Source: Trachythela sp. YZ-2020 (taxonomy: Eukaryota; Cnidaria; Anthozoa; Malacalcyonacea; Clavulariidae). From it: a DNA stretch of 64,000 nucleotides. Under the pieces are notes generated by a model. The model did not search any database and was not told where the DNA came from. It saw only the letters and a list, made by a program, of their open reading frames with translations. A program made the translations under genes and the position numbers. This document shows, in pieces, positions 57,667-64,000 of the stretch. The stretch is taken from NCBI GenBank assembly GCA_016169945.1, contig JADLSH010000236.1, positions 620,001 to 684,000 on the forward strand, in the 5' to 3' direction. Within the stretch, counting starts at the first letter, position 1; each line of letters begins with the position of its first letter.

Positions 57667-58008
57667 TCATTCTTGTTGAGATTCTTGTCTTTGTTTTGGA
57701 TAACGTAAATATTCGAACTTGCTTCGTTCTTGTCCAATCACTTGTGGGAAGGGTATCCGGGTATCCTGAACTTCATTTCTAAGATTAAGCCGATCATCTT
57801 GTCCTGTCTCGCTAGCTGGTTCCTCATTCTTGTATTGAAAATTTGACTGTCCGTCTTTAAGAAGATTGGAAACGGCTGCCATATCGTTTCTCCTCGCGTT
57901 ATCCAACTCAAGTTCTCTTCCCCATAATCCATCCCTCCATGATTGACGTCTTGCTCGTTCACCAAAAACAGAAACGATAATGAAGGCAAAGCACAGGAAT
58001 AACTTCAT
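57667..58008 (-). CDS. GLWamide-like precursor with QSWRDGLWGREL
   Basis: A 113-residue protein. Signal peptide at residues 1-16 (LFLCFAFIIVSVFG), then ERARR (17-21), then QSWRDGLWGRELELD. Cleavage after Arg-Arg exposes Gln22, able to cyclise to pGlu. Cleavage at Arg31 with amidation through Gly30 would give pGlu-SWRDGLW-amide. The motif W-x-D-G-L-W-G-R-E-L matches the 52.1-kb gene at nine of ten positions, while the rest of the two proteins is unrelated by eye. The tail is acidic and ends in a KQRQESQQE stretch. An AG lies 8 bases before the ATG (CACATAG, then AGCAAACAATG). No convincing 5' UTR exon was found. Confidence 0.8.
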   Translation of the reverse strand: MKLFLCFAFIIVSVFGERARRQSWRDGLWGRELELDNARRNDMAAVSNLLKDGQSNFQYKNEEPASETGQDDRLNLRNEVQDTRIPFPQVIGQERSKFEYLRYPKQRQESQQE

Positions 58009-59293
58009 TGTTTGCTCTATGTGAAAAGTCTAGGGAAAATGGAACAACTATTGAGTTATCTTTCTTTTACCTATAGTTTATCTATTATATTTTCATTCAG
58101 ATAACTCAATCACACAGGCCTCAAAATTACAAAGGTTTATGATGTGTAATGGTCAAAATGATGATTTGAGAAGAAAATTATTGTCGTTAACTATCTCAAC
58201 GTGGTTTCAAACGTCGCATTTTGTATGTGTGTGGAACAAGATATATTTAATACCAGATAAAAGGGGTGTGGAACGAGATAAATTTGGAGATGTCATATAA
58301 TGTTATGAATGCTTTGAATTGGACATATGCATGCAAAATTCGACGTTTCAAAACCAACGTCGAACTTTATGCAATTTGCTCGAATCCAATGTGTTCGACA
58401 CATACAAAACTAGACATTTGAAAACAAGCCTCGTTCTCGTATTTTTACATTCTAGCGAACAGAATTCATGATATGCATGTATGCCTGAGACGTGAACTTT
58501 GACTTCTGAGAAAGGACTTATGGATAGGTCCATCTGCTCTGTCTAAACAGTTATTTCTAACGCTATAACTTACTACTATATACAAGTCTTAATTTGAATG
58601 AGTTATTCGTACGACTAAAATTCAGTGCTGCCTGTAAACTGTATGATGTCCGTTTTTCCACAACCTTCGTTGGCTTCGAACTATCTAGTTTGGGTAACAC
58701 AATTATATACCATTTCTTAACACAACTGTTAAGATTATCGAGCTGCCCAACCCGCTCACCCGGTCTCAGGGAGAGGGGGAAGTAAAAAAAGCGAGGGGGC
58801 GCCCAAACAGTCTGCATGGACGATACCTGGGTTGGATTACTGTACTGTTATTGCATCTTTGGAGGGCACTGGGCCAGCATCCCGCCATGGCTTATGTGTA
58901 GGTCCCGACGCTCGGCATGCAATGAGGTTAAAGAAAAGAGAGACCCGTTATTAGCAGTTGCAGACTGGCAAAATTGGAGTTGACTTAAAATTCGAATTAA
59001 TTAAATTGCTATAAAATGCAGACTCATAGACCGCAGACGAACAATATAATATAATAAGTCAGTGGATGCATGCATAGTGTCTCAAACAATATAAATAACT
59101 TTGTGATAGTGAACTAGATTCTAGCCAGATCCAACCTGAATTTTAATCAAACAATTGTCTGTTCCGAATGTTCGTTGAAGTTGGAGTAATGGTCTGATAT
59201 ATTTAACCGAACATTCTCAACGTCCAACACATTTAATCAAAATTTACCCCAATGATGGAATATCTAATGCAAGAAACTCTTACCATCAGTTAA
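58009..59293. other. Upstream region of the 57.7-kb peptide gene
   Basis: Contains short inverted pairs (GATAACTCAAT near 58079-58113). Frames at 58348-58817 have no coding support. Confidence 0.35.
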
Positions 59294-59921
59294 GGTGGCT
59301 CACAGTTTTCTTAAAAATGGAAGATTTCCGATTTAGATCCGAATCTTATTTGTTGAAAATCAAAAAGAGTCTGACTTGTATAAAACAATAACTAAAGAGT
59401 TTGAATTTTCTCAAAAAACGTCCATAACTTCCGTTGCTATGGCAACAATGGCGTTTCGATATGGCGGATATTTTGGCTTTAAAGTAATTTAACTCCAAAA
59501 TGACATCGGTGATCCCCAATTTTTAATACATGAATTGCTTTCTCCTAGTATATTGAACTATTTTATATTTATGACAATTTTTTTCAATATAGGAAAATGT
59601 GATTATTTCTAATAACGTATTTTTGCTATGACAGAATTTTTTTTAAATCTGTAAAATAATTTAATATACCAAAGCAAAGCATTTTATGAAATAAAATATG
59701 GGGGTCACCGATATTATTTTCGAGTTAAATTACTTTAAAGCCAAAATATCCGCCATATTGAAACGTCATTGTTGCCATAGCAACGGCAGTTATGGATGAC
59801 TTTTTGACAACTTGTTTTATACAAGTCAGACTCTTTTTTATCTTCAACAAATAATTATAGTCAATAAATTCGGATCTAAATCGGAAATCTTCCATTTTTA
59901 AGAAAACTGTAGGGAGCCACC
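59294..59921. mobile_element. Foldback element flanked by TTAA
   Basis: The ends GGTGGCTCACAGTTTTCTT and AGAAAACTGTAGGGAGCCACC start ~240-bp inverted arms (TTCCGATTTAGATCCGAAT, GCTATGGCAACAATGGCGTT, ATTTTGGCTTTAAAGTAATT and their complements). TTAA flanks both ends (59290-59293 and 59922-59925), the target of piggyBac- and Kolobok-type transposons. It is non-coding. Confidence 0.82.
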
Positions 59922-59925
59922 TTAA

Positions 59926-62900
59926 GCCATGTTTCTGGCTTACAATTCTTGTTCGCTCACAAAGTTTGCTCAAAATTTGCTGAACGATGGTGAATTCAAT
60001 TTATTAGATATTGTACAACATTTTAAAGTTTGCCAGTGAATGAGTTTATCACTGGATAAAATCACTAAAGTTCTTTTCTTGTGGATAATTAATTAAGATC
60101 TGATCTTTCTGATTCATGATACGGATCAGTAAGTGCACGCAAGGATGCACTTGAGCCTGCTATGAGCCTAGTAGTTGTTCACAGTGTTTTATAATTGTCA
60201 TAATGAATTATTTTGACTTACGATAAAAAGGCATGCCAGGATCACAGCCATGTCTGTATGTTGTACAAATACGGGTAGTCGGAGCTTTATCTTATAAATT
60301 TGGAAGACTGTGTTTTGTGTATTAATGTAGTTGGTTACGGATTATAAAACTACAAAATTTTCCGTTAAAATTTTGACTCCCAGAAGAAACACGCGTGCGG
60401 TCGACATTTGAATGATCTATTAGTATTAGTATTAGTATTAGTATTGTAATAATATCTCTCAATAAACTAAAGGATTCAACTTCAGGTCGAGTATGGATTG
60501 AAGAATGCATTTATAACATGAATGATTAATGAAAGAGGGTTGAATCCAGTGTTCGTAAGTATGTACTGCACAATTTCCGCTTAGATATTTCTTAATACAT
60601 CTGGAAATCCTGAAGCCTGCCTTGTTGGGGAGAGAATAATCAATTGGGATATATCAGTCCTGTTTACCTCTTCTGTCACCGCTAGGATTTGTCATGATGT
60701 TATTTAACATTTTTTTGAAGAAATGTAATACACTAAACTATTCAGCAAAACCTCATTGTGCATGGACGCTCGTGTAATACGCATGTTTTCAATAATATCT
60801 CTATTAACTAAATAATTTATTGTTACCTTTTTACGGAGCCTTTTAATTCCAAGTGCTTGCCAAAGGTAATGTTCCAACAGGGAAGATGAAAATATACCTT
60901 TTTTGCAAAAATCATGACCATTTATAGTTTCAAACATATCATGCTGGGGCGTAGGCAGTTAATGTTCGCATCATCCTGTCATAGGGGGTCATTATTTCTT
61001 AATTTACACCTGTGTGTATATGTGGAAGGACAAAACATTTGTAAAAACATAACAAAATAAACGCAACGAAGAAATTGAGCTAACCGTAATTAAAAATAGA
61101 CAAAACTAAATGTTTTGTTCCTATATGTAATATATAGTTAAGAAATACCGTATTAGGTGGAAAACAAATGTAAATACATTGATATTTGTAGAAATCTTGA
61201 AATGATTCCCGCCAAGCTACGACCCAGAGTAATAAACTTGTCAGCAGCTGATAATTTACTTCATGATATTCAGGATATGAAAATAACAAGATTATTCTCT
61301 GAACAAAAAGAGAGGTTCCTATAGCTCTCTAATGCAGAATCTTTGGTAGATAAATTGTGGTCGTTGGACATAAGTCTCGTCTGCCAGAAAACGCCAATTC
61401 CGATATTTCGAACGAAGGCACTTCGTTAAACAGTTACGAGTTTCGTTTGAAACGTCAAAACGCTACATCATTGACACTGTATGTATGGTCAGACGAGAAC
61501 TTTACCGTCCGACTTTTTATATAAATGGTTCGCGGCCATAATATAGTATAGTGCATATAGTTGATAATGTTTTAAAACATGTTATCTCATTTGTTTACTA
61601 TTCAATCTACAAAATGTGCCCATGCATTAATGCCATTTTAAATCAGCATATTGAACAGTGTTACAAGCAGTTCGCTTAACTCTTCCTATGGGTTTTGGCA
61701 CAATAATTCTTTGTTTTAGGTGAGTTCGTTTTGATTATATTCACCACAAATCTATTACATTATGATACAATGAGTTTGTAAGTAACACAGTAGTCCAATA
61801 ATTTCAAATAAAAAACGTCTGTTCCTTAATCACCTCCTGCCAGGAAGGTATGAATGTTTTGACTCGGATTATAATCCCATACCTAGCTAGGAAGTTGTCT
61901 CAAGGTATAGATTACGCCTTCACATTTCGAGCTTATAGAACGCAGCCCACATTAACAATTGCACAAAACTTAAAGGTAATTTAAGCAAGTATGTGAAATT
62001 AAGAATACAAACTAAGATTAGTTGTAAAATAGAGTTTCTCAAGAGCTAAAGCCTATACGTATAGTCGTATACCAGTCAATTTTAGAAAATTCCTACTGTT
62101 TCCACATAACAAATTGATCCATGCATGCATGCAATTTAACATTCACTATTTTGTTATAATCTTTTGCGGTTTTAAACCTTTCACTACGCAACGTTTTCAG
62201 TGACAGATTTTCCTTCACCAGATTTTGCGAGTGATCAAAATCAGTCAATTTTATAACTCATTCATGCAATATTTCCACAAATTGGCTCGTACACTTTTTT
62301 CACATACAAGACTATTTTGTTGCAAAAATGTTGCAATATACTGGACTATATATTGCAATTCTAGATACACAAGCAGTAATGTTGCTCAATAGTTTTGTAT
62401 TTCGTAAGTTTTACCCGAATTAATAATTTATGTTATGGCATAAACAATCATTTCTGGCATCATTAAAAAGTTGAAAGATTCTTGGTGTTCAACTGAGTGT
62501 AGCAAATCGACTTGCACTTCAGTATATGTGTATGTGTATCAAACTTGCTTCGTAAATTAAATAAAAAAGTTTACTAAACTGAATTGGCAACAGTCATAAA
62601 AGCTTAGTACGATATTCAAATAAAACTCATATTAATTAATATGTGAGAATCGATAACGTGAAAGATAAAACTCGTTAAAAATATTAAAACTGTTTGCGTC
62701 ACGTGAAGGTTGAGCAAGGCTTCTTGTGTCCTTCAATCGCACTGATTTACAGATTGAAAAAACTGTTTTAAAAATTAAGAAGATTTAATAAATCTTTAAG
62801 TGAGGTTGTGGGAAACATGGGAACTATCAAACGAAAAAGGGCACAAAATAGATACAGAATATAACTTAATAGTCAATATATTGATTTGAATGTTACTTTC

Positions 62901-64000
62901 GTCATTACTCGTTAGCATGCCATACCATGCACTGAGACTTCTCATGCACGAACGAAACTGCTAAATTAGAGTTTTAACGGTGTGTTCTCATTTTTAGATT
63001 AAAATCAAACATGGCACATTCAATGCTGTCTAATTTAAAAATCAATTTATCCAGAAATGATCACTTCAAAACAATATCTACACGCATTGCATTAAGATTC
63101 TTTGTCGGTTTTGTCGGCAAGTTAATGTACATAAAGTGCTAAAATAAATTCATTAGATATTTAATAAGATGTCGTAGATAAAATGGAAACTGGGAGGAAA
63201 ACATATACTGATATAGTTCGTAAAGAACTTCACTAGTAAAGAACTTCACTAGTATATAGTAGTAATCGAATGCGATTTCTGTATTATGCATGAATGAATG
63301 GATCACCACTCATGCAGGGAGTTTCAACTCACTTCTTAAATTGATTGAACATGATTCATGAAATGATCATGCAAGATCTAAAATGGTCTATATAAAATGT
63401 TGCTATATCAGAATTGATTGAATCTTTAAATTTTTAGCATTACGTACAGATTTGTCAATTTTGTACAGCCAATAGAGGATATAGGCATTACATGCAAAAC
63501 CAAAGAAAGACAAAGTGAGTTAAAGAATGATGAGTTGCGAATAAAATGAATCAGTGAGTGTTATCTTATCTATAACTAATCATTATTGATGAGATTAAAT
63601 TGGCTACTAGCTTCAAACTACTGTTATTACTAGTAAAAATTGACCTCAAATATATATAATATCGATCATATCACTGGCGTTAACGCATTATATGCAAGTG
63701 AATCGTCACTAAAAATAGGCTACTGGAAAATCTAATTCATTCAGTGGACGCATACGAAAATACCACGCATTAGTGCGAAGGTTGATTGGAAATCTAGAAT
63801 TTACACATTTTCATAATACCACTTGTCCTCAGATTTTGAGGATACCCGCCATTTTGAAATATCAACATGTTAAAACATTAATGAAATGGATATGATTGTG
63901 ATTTGCGTATAGGCAGAACAAATATGCATGAAATATAGAAACTGTGTTTACGCTGCGAGGCTTTGCGTGGCAAGAAACTTTGGCCTAGCCTATAGGCCTG
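59926..64000. other. Terminal 4 kb, nothing supported
   Basis: AT-rich sequence with an (ATTAGT)n microsatellite near 60420-60445. A stretch at 61400-61470 (TTTCGAACGAAGGCACTTCG) resembles a very decayed Penelope-type hammerhead region. Frames at 60704-60937 and 61080-61289 lack coding signs. Confidence 0.4.

Overview
The window is metazoan nuclear DNA. It is AT-rich, has spliced genes with GT/AG introns and TATA-box promoters, and carries many non-LTR, Penelope-like, hAT-like and foldback transposable elements. The best guess for the organism is a cnidarian, probably an anthozoan. The reason is that several short secreted precursors carry G-L-W-G-R or G-M-W-G-R, the amidation-plus-cleavage signature of cnidarian GLWamide (metamorphosin-type) neuropeptides. 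The lineage is an inference; no search could be run.

Layout. 2.1-10.3 kb (+): a complete nine-exon SLC22-type (organic cation/anion transporter) gene. A 3.2-kb LINE sits in its third intron between perfect 9-bp target-site duplications, and a hAT-type MITE sits in its fourth. 10.6-14.7 kb: hAT-like and hairpin elements. 14.8-58.0 kb (-): five small single-coding-exon genes at 14.8, 19.7, 26.6, 52.1 and 57.7 kb. Each encodes a signal peptide plus one or more W-G-R processing sites, and all are on the minus strand. They look like a dispersed tandem family of amidated-peptide precursors. The 19.7-kb gene carries six tandem VGGWW-type peptides. The 52.1- and 57.7-kb genes share W-[NR]-D-G-L-W-G-R-E-L. 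Three of the five have a recognisable TATA box and a spliced 5' UTR exon upstream.

Between the peptide genes lie mobile DNA and repeats. At 18.0-18.6 kb there is a Penelope-like GIY-YIG remnant with two hammerhead-ribozyme candidates. At 34.0-38.5 kb there is a complex of nested foldback elements with 734-bp tandem units. At 38.9 kb there is a hAT-type element, and at 40.2 kb a Penelope-like 3' remnant. From 40.8 to 47.3 kb runs a 6.5-kb minisatellite of about 175 units of 37 bp, each containing a small hairpin. At 48.5-51.1 kb there is a frameshifted DDE-transposase-like pseudogene, and at 51.6 kb a tyrosine-recombinase remnant. The last 6 kb holds a TTAA-flanked foldback element and otherwise nothing recognisable.

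Interpretation. The strongest candidate for something undescribed is the minus-strand cluster of W-G-R peptide precursors. They share strand, signal peptide, coding-exon layout and processing motif but little else, as expected of fast-diverging neuropeptide paralogues. The transporter has no evident functional link to them.
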